Shown here in pieces: positions 46,178 to 55,090 of a DNA stretch of 64,000 nucleotides. The stretch covers positions 48,130 through 112,129 of the forward strand of contig CAITDJ010000131.1 in NCBI GenBank assembly GCA_903891085.1, written 5' to 3'. The position numbers and the translations under genes were made by a program. A model generated the notes under the pieces. It was not told the origin of the DNA. It worked only from the letters and a program-made list of their open reading frames with translations, and did no database searches. Positions within the stretch are counted from its first letter, which is position 1. Every line of letters starts with the position of its first letter. The DNA comes from an uncultured Bacteroidota bacterium (GTDB lineage Bacteria > Bacteroidota > Bacteroidia > Bacteroidales > F082).

Positions 46178-47143
46178 TTATTGTTGAATAAGATATTCAA
46201 CTTTTTCAGGATCAAAACGACTGATTTTGATGTTTTGAGGCATGTTTAAAATTTTAAGAGGTAGATATCTTACTTTGGAAGCCAGACCAGCTGTATCGGC
46301 ATAAACAGTAAAACTGTTCGGGTTAATCTGGTCAAAATCTTTCATGGCGACCATATAATTAACTTTCACAGTCTCGGGAAAAAGCTTCATGTTCGAATAG
46401 GCTGGTGTGATGATGGGTATATTAACAGAACTTTCAGTGAATCTTTCAATATAAATATCCACTTTAACTTCCTGTAATTCAGCAGCAAAGACAGATTGAT
46501 TTAAATCAAGTTTAACGATTTCGCTGAAGGAAGCAAATGCGTTTTTAAGTTTTATTTCCTCAGTATAAACTGCTTTCAAGGTATCTAAGACACTTGCTGC
46601 GCCGAAAACTTTAACAAATTCAGGTTCAACCTTTGTTGAACCATATTGGAAGTATTGTTGTTTAAAAGAAATATCAGTTCGAACGATGACGGGAATATCA
46701 ACTGAGAGCTGACCTTCGAGGTTGAAGAAAATTTCTGTTTCATCCACATGTATTGCACTTTCAGCAATGCCCAGGTTGCCGGCCATCTGATCGATAAAAT
46801 TCTGTGTTGAAATGTAATAATTGTTTTTCGCTTGTTTGCGGTAAGGTACTGTAATCAAGGATACATTAAGCATCCGTCTATTTGTTTTAAGATAGTTGTT
46901 TTGAAGGAGTTCAAAGCCTGTTGCTGTAACAATTACCCTGATCGTATGGTTGTTTGTTTCAGTAATCCATTTATCGACGGGGACATCAATAATGGAGATA
47001 GTGAAGTCGAATGGAACCGTGTATTTATCTGACAATTTGATAAGTATCCAGAATAAACTTGAAAGGAAGATAAAAAAAATGAAAACCAACAGCCTTCGTT
47101 TTTTATTCATTGTTTTTTCTGTTTTTTTAACCTCGGACACCAT
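46178..47143 (-). CDS. YbbR-like domain protein, membrane anchored
   Basis: 321 residues. A single N-terminal hydrophobic helix (about residues 17-33) and an extracytoplasmic beta-rich region with tandem YbbR-like repeats (PVDKWITETNNHTIRVIVTATG; VDIPVIVRTD; VNIPIITPAYSN). The start could also be the Met at residue 12 (47110). YbbR proteins are linked to c-di-AMP cyclase regulation in Firmicutes; here it precedes coaE, the Bacteroidota arrangement. Confidence 0.8.
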   Translation of the reverse strand: MVSEVKKTEKTMNKKRRLLVFIFFIFLSSLFWILIKLSDKYTVPFDFTISIIDVPVDKWITETNNHTIRVIVTATGFELLQNNYLKTNRRMLNVSLITVPYRKQAKNNYYISTQNFIDQMAGNLGIAESAIHVDETEIFFNLEGQLSVDIPVIVRTDISFKQQYFQYGSTKVEPEFVKVFGAASVLDTLKAVYTEEIKLKNAFASFSEIVKLDLNQSVFAAELQEVKVDIYIERFTESSVNIPIITPAYSNMKLFPETVKVNYMVAMKDFDQINPNSFTVYADTAGLASKVRYLPLKILNMPQNIKISRFDPEKVEYLIQQ

Positions 47144-47218
47144 TTCTATCAGTTTAATTTTACAATATATTAATGCACAAAACTAATCAAAGCAATATGA
47201 AAATTCAGGTATGTAAAA

Positions 47219-47249
47219 TAAAAAAGCCGGGGATGAGCCGGCTTTTTTT
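47219..47249 (-). terminator. Bidirectional hairpin between yajC and the YbbR gene
   Basis: AAAAAAGCCGG, GGATGA, GCCGGCTTTTTTT: GCCGG/CCGGC arms with A and T tracts either side, so it can terminate on both strands. It separates DUF1573-yajC transcripts from YbbR-coaE. Confidence 0.8.
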
Positions 47250-47317
47250 AAGAAATGCCAAAAAATAGAGACTTTATATCGAAAACTGCCCGAAGCAGGC
47301 AGGTCAAATACCGTCCA

Positions 47318-47647
47318 CTATTTGTTTTGTCCGATTTGTGTTGCATCATTCACAACACCGCTTTTTTCAATTTCGATTCTTACGTTATCCGAAATTTCAA
47401 CCACGAGGGTAGCGTCTTTTACTTCATACACTTTCGCGTGAATTCCGCCTATTGTAATTACTTTATCACCTTTTTTCAAGGCTTCGCGGAATTTTTTCTG
47501 TTCTTTTGCTTTCTTCATCTGCGGGCGGATAAAGAAAAAGAAGAAAACAACCATGATTAAAAGTAGGGGTAAGAATGACATAATTCCGCTTCCTTGTTGT
47601 CCTTCGGCTGCGGTAGGACCCATTAGTAAAATGTTTAAAATGCTCAT
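47318..47647 (-). CDS. yajC: Preprotein translocase subunit YajC
   Basis: 109 residues. One N-terminal transmembrane helix (about residues 25-41, [18 protein letters not shown]), then the cytoplasmic part [16 protein letters not shown], as in all YajC proteins. Accessory partner of SecDF at the Sec translocon. It lies 10 nt after the DUF1573 gene. Confidence 0.94.
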   Translation of the reverse strand: MSILNILLMGPTAAEGQQGSGIMSFLPLLLIMVVFFFFFIRPQMKKAKEQKKFREALKKGDKVITIGGIHAKVYEVKDATLVVEISDNVRIEIEKSGVVNDATQIGQNK

Positions 47648-47657
47648 AATTATTAGA

Positions 47658-48134
47658 TTAATTTGTTTCTGGATTTGATACCTGGGCTTTTATGCGCAGT
47701 GTTGTTGATTGTGGTTTTGTATTTGTTAAAACGGTAATCGTTTTATTTTGAATTCCTTTTTGATTATTACTGTCGAAAGTTATCTCAATCTTTCCCTCTT
47801 CACCGGGTTTAATAGGATCGTGGCTATAACTGCTGGCTGTGCATCCGCAACTAGCACTTACTTTTACAAGGATCAGATCGGCTTTCCCAGTATTGGTAAA
47901 TTTAAACACACAACTCACTTTTTCACCTTGAATCAGTTGGCCAAAATCGTGTTCGGTTTTGGTAAATGTGATGACCGGCATGCTGGTATTATCAGTTTCC
48001 TCTGCCGATTTTGGGTTTTTAACAAGATCAGTAGAAGCTGTATTACTTGAATGAGAACAACTTACAAAAAATATTATGGCAGCGAGAAAACAACTTCTCT
48101 GGATAAAACTTTTTAAAGTTTGCAATTCTTTCAT
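47658..48134 (-). CDS. DUF1573 family lipoprotein
   Basis: 158 residues with a lipoprotein signal (Cys26 in FFVSC) and an ASH/Ig-like DUF1573 domain: [25 protein letters not shown] near 55-80, then [23 protein letters not shown]. The Cys pair in SCGCT is the family mark. Probably attached to the outer membrane; role unknown. Precedes yajC as in other Bacteroidota. A TATATTTG -7 element at 48139-48146 sits only 5 nt before the ATG, so the mRNA may be nearly leaderless or the element is coincidental. Confidence 0.82.
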   Translation of the reverse strand: MKELQTLKSFIQRSCFLAAIIFFVSCSHSSNTASTDLVKNPKSAEETDNTSMPVITFTKTEHDFGQLIQGEKVSCVFKFTNTGKADLILVKVSASCGCTASSYSHDPIKPGEEGKIEITFDSNNQKGIQNKTITVLTNTKPQSTTLRIKAQVSNPETN

Positions 48135-48170
48135 GGTGCAAATATACCGGAAAATCGATTAGATGATTAA

Positions 48171-49349
48171 TTAATTGGTTTTACCAAAGATTGTAACGGA
48201 ACCACGATAGACTTCATTGCTTTTAAAACCTTCGCATTGAAGCACATAGAAGTAAACGCCATCTTTCAGGTTTCCTCCATCCCAGTCGTTTTTATAATCG
48301 CCCGATTCTAGTAACTTGCGACCCTGTCGGTTGAATATGACAAGTGTAGTTTTTTTATAATAGGTCGAAAGTGGCTTATAATTCTCATATTCAGCTACTT
48401 TAAGCGTTTCAGGAATGTCGGTGGTACCAGCATCCTCTGTGATGATAAAATAATCATTGATGCCATCACCATTTGGGGTGATAACATTGGGAATTTTTAA
48501 TTTCACCGGCAAAACTTTTACCTCTTTGGTGAACATTGTATCACAACCCTGAGGATTATCAATGGTTAAATATACATTGTAAGTACCTTCCTCACTATAT
48601 AAATGATTTGGCGTGAGCAAGTCCGAAGTCGGACTTTCGTCTCCAAAATCCCAGAAGTAGTTCGTAACTTCGATGGAATCTGCTGAAAGGTTTTCGAATG
48701 TAAAATTGATAAATGGGTTTTGAATATAAGCAGTATCGGGATCAGCATTTATTTCAACAATAGGATTTGTATAAGCCAATGTATACATTGAATCGCGTTG
48801 GACACAACCTACACTGTTTTCAATTTCAACAAAATACCAAAGATGTGCTTTCAATCCAATTGCCATTGAAGGGTTTCCAGGCGCAATTTGTATCGGTCGG
48901 ACATCCCAACGATAAAGAAATGGACTGCCTTCACCACTTGCGGTTGCCTGAAGCATGGCATTGTTGCCATTGTCGTTGTCTCCATTACTGCAAGTAAGCT
49001 GTATTTGCTCAAATCCGATAGAAAATGTAGGCCGCACTTCGACCAAAAAAGGCATGCTGACACATTCTTCCAGTGTGATTCTGTTGATAACAGTAACCTG
49101 GAATTGTTTTGTTTCTATCGCCTTTATTAAAATTTCGGATGTTGTTTCACCGCCTGGAAGCCAGGAATAGGTATAGTCTGCATTTTCAGGAACGCTAAGT
49201 TTAATCCACTCTCCTTTACAAACAGGCATTGATATATCAGATGAAATTTCACATTCCTGTGCAGCAACCTTATTCACGAAGAGCAACAAAGTGAAAGCAG
49301 TAAAGACTAACCAATTTGTTATCGTTGGAAGCAGCGGTTTTTTTAACAT
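48171..49349 (-). CDS. T9SS type B sorting domain protein with a PKD domain
   Basis: 392 residues. Signal peptide ends near VNKVAAQ (residue 30). An Ig/PKD-like N-terminal part (CKGEWIKLSVPENADYTYSWLPGG) precedes a clear PKD domain near 215-285 (YFWDFGDESPTSD, HLYSEEGTYNV). The last about 95 residues are the gliding-motility-associated type B sorting domain: IPNVITPNGDGINDYF, then IFNRQGRKLLES, WDGGNLKDGVYFYVL and GSVTIFGK. It should pass the type IX system; gliding cannot be inferred from this domain alone. Confidence 0.9.
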   Translation of the reverse strand: MLKKPLLPTITNWLVFTAFTLLLFVNKVAAQECEISSDISMPVCKGEWIKLSVPENADYTYSWLPGGETTSEILIKAIETKQFQVTVINRITLEECVSMPFLVEVRPTFSIGFEQIQLTCSNGDNDNGNNAMLQATASGEGSPFLYRWDVRPIQIAPGNPSMAIGLKAHLWYFVEIENSVGCVQRDSMYTLAYTNPIVEINADPDTAYIQNPFINFTFENLSADSIEVTNYFWDFGDESPTSDLLTPNHLYSEEGTYNVYLTIDNPQGCDTMFTKEVKVLPVKLKIPNVITPNGDGINDYFIITEDAGTTDIPETLKVAEYENYKPLSTYYKKTTLVIFNRQGRKLLESGDYKNDWDGGNLKDGVYFYVLQCEGFKSNEVYRGSVTIFGKTN

Positions 49350-49413
49350 ATTAATGTGGTTTTGACATTATTTTCAAGGCTGTAAAAGTAGAAATATTTG
49401 AAATGCATTCAAC

Positions 49414-49776
49414 TCAGAAACTGCCGGCATCGAGCATCACAAGGGTGCAGTTTTGCACCACTTCGATTCCAGCATTTTCCAGTGCCTGTTCTAATTCGAA
49501 ATTAGAGGTGCCCGGGTTGAAAATTACTCGTGTTGGTTTTAATTTCAGCAGATAATCCAGATATCCGTCCTGGTTTTTACTGCCAATATAGAGTGTAACT
49601 GTATGGATATCATTGAATTTTATTTTTTCAGTTTCAATAATTACACCATCAACCATACCCGATTTTGCACCAAGCGCAACAACCTCATGGCCAAAATGTA
49701 ATAGTTTCTTGATTGCGATAAATGAGAATCGTTCAGGGTTTTGACTTGCACCGATAACCAGTACCTTTTTTTTCAT
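49414..49776 (-). CDS. CoA-binding domain protein (YccU-like)
   Basis: 120 residues from the ATG at 49776, which opens with the Rossmann glycine loop MKKKVLVIGASQNPERFS; a longer frame adds ten residues before it. The CoA-binding fold continues through GHEVVALGAKSGMVDGV, VTLYIGSKNQDGYLDYLLKL and VIFNPGTSNFELEQALENAGIEV. It binds a CoA or nucleotide ligand; partner unknown. Confidence 0.88.
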   Translation of the reverse strand: MKKKVLVIGASQNPERFSFIAIKKLLHFGHEVVALGAKSGMVDGVIIETEKIKFNDIHTVTLYIGSKNQDGYLDYLLKLKPTRVIFNPGTSNFELEQALENAGIEVVQNCTLVMLDAGSF

Positions 49777-49856
49777 AATAATGCGTATTTCACATGGATA
49801 ATGCAATAAATACAGTTTTATTGCACCAGTGGTCAGGAAACGATAAAAAAATACTC

Positions 49857-50933
49857 TTATTGCTTGTAAACAAAGGCATTGATGTTCATCCCTGCACCAA
49901 CAGAGGCAAAGATCAATATATCATTTTTTTCGATCTTGTGGTTTTCAATCTGACCTTTCAGGATCATGTCATATAAGGTTGGCACAGTTGCTACCGAACT
50001 ATTGCCAAGGGTCTGAATATTCATTGGCATCATCTTTTCTAATTCAGCATGTATTTGATACAACCGAAAGAATCTTTTGACAATAGCCTCGTCCATTTTT
50101 TCATTGGCCTGGTGTATGATGATTTTTTTTACTTCTTCAATCGGAATTCCAGACCTGTCTAATGCCAGTTTCATGGCATTGGGAACATGCAATAGTGAGT
50201 ATTCATATATTTTGCGGCCATTCATTTTAATATACCTGATTTCGGGATCAGTTTCAGGTGAATTTGATTTGCCAAGGTAGAGATATCCTGCTTCTTCATT
50301 GGTATGCGACATGAACGAGGAGGATAACATGCCTGTCTTTTCGTCTGATTCAACGCCTTCAAAGATAACAGCACCGGCACCATCCGAAAAAATCATCGTA
50401 TCACGATCATAAACATCGACTACACGTGACAAGGTTTCCGATCCAATCACCAGACACCTTTTGGCCAAACCCGAGCGGATAAACGAATCAGCCTGAATCA
50501 TGCCCTGAATCCAACCCGGACATCCAAAAGTGATGTCATAAGGAATGCAAGAAGTGTTTTGTATGCCTAGTAAATGCTTCACCCGGGAGGCGATGCTAGG
50601 TACAATATCAGTTTGAATACTGCCTTTGATTACGTCACCAAAATTTTGGGCGACAATAATCTGGTCGATCGTTTCCGGATCGATTCCGGCATCATCAATG
50701 GCTGCTTTTGCAGCAATGGCTGCAATATCAGAATTATTTAAATCTTTTGTTACCCAGCGCCTTTCGTAAATTCCTGTGATATCACGAAATTTACGGGTTA
50801 CTTCTTCACCCGGACTATCAATGACTGTTTGATCTTTCTCAAAAAAAACCTGTTTTGTAAACCTGCTGTTTTCTATGATTCGGGTGGGAACGTAACAACC
50901 ACTTCCTGTGATTATGGTATTGAAATATTTCAT
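49857..50933 (-). CDS. 3-oxoacyl-ACP synthase III family protein (FabH-like)
   Basis: 358 residues, longer than the 317-330 of housekeeping FabH. Catalytic triad is intact: Cys138 in ITFGCPGW, His274 in IIHQANEK, Asn311 in LGNSSVATVP. It carries out a decarboxylative Claisen condensation with an acyl-CoA or acyl-ACP primer. No fatty-acid operon neighbours are present, so it may be a paralogue with a special substrate. Gap 50934-51074 shows nothing else. Confidence 0.9.
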   Translation of the reverse strand: MKYFNTIITGSGCYVPTRIIENSRFTKQVFFEKDQTVIDSPGEEVTRKFRDITGIYERRWVTKDLNNSDIAAIAAKAAIDDAGIDPETIDQIIVAQNFGDVIKGSIQTDIVPSIASRVKHLLGIQNTSCIPYDITFGCPGWIQGMIQADSFIRSGLAKRCLVIGSETLSRVVDVYDRDTMIFSDGAGAVIFEGVESDEKTGMLSSSFMSHTNEEAGYLYLGKSNSPETDPEIRYIKMNGRKIYEYSLLHVPNAMKLALDRSGIPIEEVKKIIIHQANEKMDEAIVKRFFRLYQIHAELEKMMPMNIQTLGNSSVATVPTLYDMILKGQIENHKIEKNDILIFASVGAGMNINAFVYKQ

Positions 50934-51074
50934 TTATTATCTTCTGATTTAATTAATGCATCAGCATTAGTGACTGATAATATGTGTGTTATAGTTTTTA
51001 TCATCCGTGTGATTCAGACTCTTTTCGGGGTAAAATTAATAATTTTGGGGTTGAAAACAATTGATTCATTGCAA

Positions 51075-51617
51075 CTATTGTTTCACCTGTTGTTTAAAAC
51101 TTCCTTTGAAAGCGGCATTATATTCGTTCCAGTCGGTCGATTTATAGCTTTCAGTATTAAAATAGTGCAACACCGGCTCAAATTTATCCGGAGTCATATA
51201 ACCCGGAACGATGGAGATTATCGAAAATTTCTCATCCATAAGCACGTATGATGGGTACGACAGTTTCCCTTTTAATAATGCTTTGGCAAACTGATGAGCG
51301 CTTCTTTTTTCATTTGGTGTCGGATTAACAAATGTTTTTCCTCCAAAAATGAGCGTGTCTTTACTTTCGGCGTTGAATTTAACTGAATAAAAATTTTTGA
51401 TCATGTAATTGGCAATTATCGGATCTGAAAATGTAGTCTGATCCATTTTTTTGCACCAGCTGCACCAGTCGGTGTAAACATCGATAATTATCTTTTTTGG
51501 ATTTGCTTTCATTTTTGATGATGCCTGCTCAAATGTTATCCATTCAACAGTGGGTTGTTGTGCCATGATATGGCCCGAAAAAAGTACAAGTAGTAATGTT
51601 AATAATTTGATATTCAT
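51075..51617 (-). CDS. Exported thioredoxin-fold protein
   Basis: 180 residues. Signal peptide (residues 1-19, ending HIMAQ), then a thioredoxin fold with the redox pair Cys52-Cys55 in DWCSWCKKMD. The cis-Pro region is YPSYVLMDE near 132. It resembles the DUF255/Thioredoxin_7 proteins that act as periplasmic disulfide reductants. Partner unknown. The stop lies 7 nt from the next minus-strand gene's end region. Confidence 0.87.
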   Translation of the reverse strand: MNIKLLTLLLVLFSGHIMAQQPTVEWITFEQASSKMKANPKKIIIDVYTDWCSWCKKMDQTTFSDPIIANYMIKNFYSVKFNAESKDTLIFGGKTFVNPTPNEKRSAHQFAKALLKGKLSYPSYVLMDEKFSIISIVPGYMTPDKFEPVLHYFNTESYKSTDWNEYNAAFKGSFKQQVKQ

Positions 51618-51624
51618 TGTTTTA

Positions 51625-52071
51625 TCATTTTTTAATACGATCCATTTCGCGTTGTGTATCTTTTTGTTTCAGGGTTTCACGTTTATCGTAAAAATGTTTT
51701 CCTTTCGCAAGTGCGATTTCGAGTTTTGCCAATCCTTTATCATTGATAAATAGCATAGTGGGAATTATCGTAAATCCTTTTTCCTTTGTTTTTGTCCGTA
51801 ACTTTTTAAGCTCACGATATTGAAGCAGCAGTTTTCTGTCGCGTTTCACAATGTGATTGATAAAGCCGCCGTGAATATATTCGGAAATATGCATCTCCTT
51901 CACATATAATTCGTTATTCTGAAATGCGCAGTAAGCATCTGTAATAGTGGCTTTTCCCTCACGAATTGATTTAATTTCGGTACCCAACAGGACAATGCCG
52001 GCAGTCATAAAATCTTCCAGATAGTATTCGTGGCGGGCCCTCTTGTTTTTTATTTGAATATTATCTTTCAT
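51625..52071 (-). CDS. smpB: SsrA-binding protein SmpB
   Basis: 148 residues from the ATG at 52071. The frame extends to a TTG at 52086, but that lies inside the -7 element TACCTTTG (52084-52091), so the ATG is the start. SmpB marks: [35 protein letters not shown], then [14 protein letters not shown], and the basic tail [23 protein letters not shown]. It brings tmRNA to stalled ribosomes. The C-terminal tail is lysine/arginine rich, as expected. Confidence 0.96.
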   Translation of the reverse strand: MKDNIQIKNKRARHEYYLEDFMTAGIVLLGTEIKSIREGKATITDAYCAFQNNELYVKEMHISEYIHGGFINHIVKRDRKLLLQYRELKKLRTKTKEKGFTIIPTMLFINDKGLAKLEIALAKGKHFYDKRETLKQKDTQREMDRIKK

Positions 52072-52083
52072 ACGTAATGACGG

Positions 52084-52114
52084 CAAAGGTAAAGAAAACC
52101 CTGTTTCGAATCAA
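52084..52114 (-). promoter_or_regulatory. Promoter of smpB (TTG-N20-TACCTTTG)
   Basis: Minus strand TTG at 52112-52114 and TACCTTTG at 52084-52091, spacing 20 nt. The -7 element is 12 nt before the smpB ATG. Confidence 0.7.
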
Positions 52115-52992
52115 TTAATGACCAACTGGTAGATGTTTTGCTGTTGTTCATTTAGCGTTATCGTGAAAATAATTCGCCGACCATCGGGTGACCAACATGG
52201 TGTTTTAATTGGTTGCTTACTTTTGAAAATGATTTCCCTGTTTTTTCCATCTCTCTGACTCATATATAAATAGGAGCTATCAACATTGTTCCCAATATAT
52301 AATATTTTACTTCCGGCAGGAGCCCAGCTTGCGTCGTGAAGATCGAGAACCGTATCAGCGATTTGTTGAAAATCTTTACCATACCAATGAATAATTTGAA
52401 TACAATGATTTTTTGAAATCTTACTTTCTGAAGTTGTATAACTGATAAATTCACCTTTTGGCGACCAGCGGGGATAAAAACAATCTGTTACGGGTTGCTG
52501 AAAACTATTCAAATTATCATATTTGAAATCATAGGTATACAAACGCCAACACACATCATTTTCCGATTTTCCCATAAATGCAATCAATTTACCTGCCGGA
52601 TGAAAATGTGCGGTTTTTGTCTGTAAACTTCTGTTTAATAGAGGTTTATTGCTCGCTGAATGAAGGATTTGCTTTATTAATTTGCATTGCTCGTTTTCAC
52701 AAACAGTGGCAACTAAAAAGTTGCCTGTCGGATCCCACACTGCATTTTCTGTTTGATTACTGTCAATTGCGCTTTGCTCGATTACAAGACTGTCCGGATC
52801 AAGAAGGAAAAGTTGATTTGTCCCTGATCGGTTCGAGTCGAAACTGATTATTTTTCCATCGGGCGACCATTGCGGATTGCTGTCGATATACGGCTGATCA
52901 GTAAGTCGTTTTAATGTGTAACCCTCGGCAATCTGACCATTAACGGTGCTAAATACCAATAGAATTGAGATAGATAATATCCAAAATTTCAT
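52111..52992 (-). CDS. PD40/TolB-like beta-propeller protein, exported
   Basis: 293 residues from the ATG at 52992, giving a signal peptide (MKFWILSISILLVFSTVNGQ); an earlier in-frame start at 53025 would overlap acs. Repeated WD40-like PD40 blades: NPQWSPDGKIISFDSNRSG, FYPRWSPKGEFISYTTS, DASWAPAGSKILYIG and TPCWSPDGRRIIFTI, about five to six blades. Such propellers bind proteins or carry peptidase partners; none follows here. Function unknown. Confidence 0.85.
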   Translation of the reverse strand: MKFWILSISILLVFSTVNGQIAEGYTLKRLTDQPYIDSNPQWSPDGKIISFDSNRSGTNQLFLLDPDSLVIEQSAIDSNQTENAVWDPTGNFLVATVCENEQCKLIKQILHSASNKPLLNRSLQTKTAHFHPAGKLIAFMGKSENDVCWRLYTYDFKYDNLNSFQQPVTDCFYPRWSPKGEFISYTTSESKISKNHCIQIIHWYGKDFQQIADTVLDLHDASWAPAGSKILYIGNNVDSSYLYMSQRDGKNREIIFKSKQPIKTPCWSPDGRRIIFTITLNEQQQNIYQLVIN

Positions 52993-53017
52993 AAACAAAG
53001 AAGATTCCCTGAAAATA

Positions 53018-54925
53018 TTAGCCAAGTTTTTTTGTTGCCGCTACGATTTCGATAACAATTTCAGGGTCGAGTAGGGTAGTAGTATCCCCAAAATCAGAGT
53101 ATTGTCCTTCAGCGATTTTTCTCAAAATACGGCGCATTATTTTTCCTGATCTGGTTTTGGGCAATCCTCTTACAAAGACAATCTTATCGGGACGTGCAAA
53201 TGATCCAATGAATTTACTGACCCCAACCAAAATCGAATTTCTGACACCTTCTTCGCCTCCGGTACTAAATTCGGTACAAACAACAAATGCAAAAATTCCC
53301 TGCCCTTTGATTGCATGCGGATAACCCACAACTGCCGATTCGTTCACCAAAGGGTGTTCGTTGATGGCATTTTCAACTTCAGCTGTTCCCATTCGGTGTC
53401 CTGACACATTGATCACGTCATCAACACGACCAAGGATCCTGTAATAGCCGTCTTCATCGCGTTTTACGCCATCACCTGTGAAATAAAGGTTGGGAAAAGT
53501 GCTGAAATACGTTTGCTGAAACCTTTCGTGATCACCCCAAATTGTGCGCGCCATCCCTGGCCATGGATAAGCAATACATAAGTTTCCTTCAACGCTGTTA
53601 CCCATCAATTCGTTTCCTTCCTGGTCTACAATGGCAGGCCGGATACCCATAAATGGCAAGGTAGCATAGGATGGTTTGGTAGGAATAATACCTGCCAGCG
53701 GACTAATCATAATTCCACCTGTTTCTGTTTGCCACCATGTATCAACGATTGGACACCGGTTTTTCCCGATATGGTCGTGGTACCAATGCCAAGCTTCTTC
53801 ATTAATTGGCTCACCAACAGTTCCTAAAACCTTCAGTGAGTTAAGATGTTTTCCATCGAGCCATTCCATTCCCATGGCCATGAGCGAACGCAATGCTGTT
53901 GGCGCTGTGTAAAACTGATTCACCTGATGTTTATCGACAATTTCCCAGAATCTTCCGGCATCAGGCCAGGTAGGGACACCTTCAAACATCAGGGTGGTTG
54001 CTCCGGTTAACAAGGGTCCATAAACCAGGTAGGAGTGACCGGTGATCCAGCCTATATCAGCCGAACAAAAATAAATCTCACCATCACCGTATTGGAACAC
54101 ATTACGGAAGGTATAGGCTGTATAAACCATGTATCCGGCTATCGTATGCACCAGTCCTTTTGGTTTTCCGGTAGAGCCGCTCGTATAGAGAATGAACAGT
54201 GGATCTTCCGAATCCATAATTTCTGCTTCAACTTTACCATCTGTTTGCTGAGTAAGTTCGTGCCACCAAAGGTCACGACCGGCTTTCATATTCACCTTTT
54301 CGTTCGTTCTTTTAAGCACGATGGCTGTTTTTACACATTGGCAGGTTTCCATTGCTTCGTCAGCAATTTGTTTAATAGGGATTGTTTTCGATCCCCTGAA
54401 ACCACCATCACTTGTTACCAGCAATTTTGCGCCCGCGTCCATGATGCGATCAGCAAGCGATTGCGCTGAGAATCCAGCAAATATAACCGAATGAACCGCA
54501 CCGATACGGGCACATGCCAGCATGGTAATAGCCAACTCAGGAACCATTGGCATATATATTGCAACCCGGTCGCCTTTTCGAATGCCTTGATTTTTAAGAA
54601 TCAAAGCAAACTGATTCACCTTATCGAAAAGTTCAAAATAGGTCAGTTTCACTGTTTCATCATTGGGGTCGTTTGGTTCCCAAATGATAGCTGTCTGATT
54701 TCCACGATGAAACAAATGTCTCTCAAAGATATTTTCAGTAATATTGAGTTTGGCATTCAAAAACCATTTAACATCTGCCTTTTTGAAGTCCCAGGTCAAC
54801 ACCTGATCCCATTTCTTTCGCCAATAGAATGTATCAGCAATATTTGTCCAGAATCCGGTTGGATTGGTGATGCTCTTTTGATATTCAAAGATGTAACCAC
54901 TCAGTGTTGAAATTTTTGGAACCAT
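53018..54925 (-). CDS. acs: Acetyl-CoA synthetase
   Basis: 635 residues, ANL superfamily. A3 motif YTSGSTGKPKGLVHT near 251-265, A5 DTWWQTETGG near 397-406, A7/A8 TGDGVKRDEDGYYRILGRVDDVINVSGHR near 487-515, and the C-terminal catalytic lysine in TRSGKIMRR near 595-605 (the acetylation site of the family). It activates acetate with ATP and CoA. Full length. The 3' end abuts the PD40 gene. Confidence 0.93.
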   Translation of the reverse strand: MVPKISTLSGYIFEYQKSITNPTGFWTNIADTFYWRKKWDQVLTWDFKKADVKWFLNAKLNITENIFERHLFHRGNQTAIIWEPNDPNDETVKLTYFELFDKVNQFALILKNQGIRKGDRVAIYMPMVPELAITMLACARIGAVHSVIFAGFSAQSLADRIMDAGAKLLVTSDGGFRGSKTIPIKQIADEAMETCQCVKTAIVLKRTNEKVNMKAGRDLWWHELTQQTDGKVEAEIMDSEDPLFILYTSGSTGKPKGLVHTIAGYMVYTAYTFRNVFQYGDGEIYFCSADIGWITGHSYLVYGPLLTGATTLMFEGVPTWPDAGRFWEIVDKHQVNQFYTAPTALRSLMAMGMEWLDGKHLNSLKVLGTVGEPINEEAWHWYHDHIGKNRCPIVDTWWQTETGGIMISPLAGIIPTKPSYATLPFMGIRPAIVDQEGNELMGNSVEGNLCIAYPWPGMARTIWGDHERFQQTYFSTFPNLYFTGDGVKRDEDGYYRILGRVDDVINVSGHRMGTAEVENAINEHPLVNESAVVGYPHAIKGQGIFAFVVCTEFSTGGEEGVRNSILVGVSKFIGSFARPDKIVFVRGLPKTRSGKIMRRILRKIAEGQYSDFGDTTTLLDPEIVIEIVAATKKLG

Positions 54926-55090
54926 GTGCTAAGGTATTAATGGATTAAACAATTCATGGCTAAAGTAGTAACAAAATTCATCCGCAGACCGATTCAAAAC
55001 AGTAAATGTTTTCGCTGTGTTTATTTCAATTGTCAGAATCAGGATTCAAGTGCTTCATTTAAGCAAGTATCATTTTCAAGAAACAGTCAA

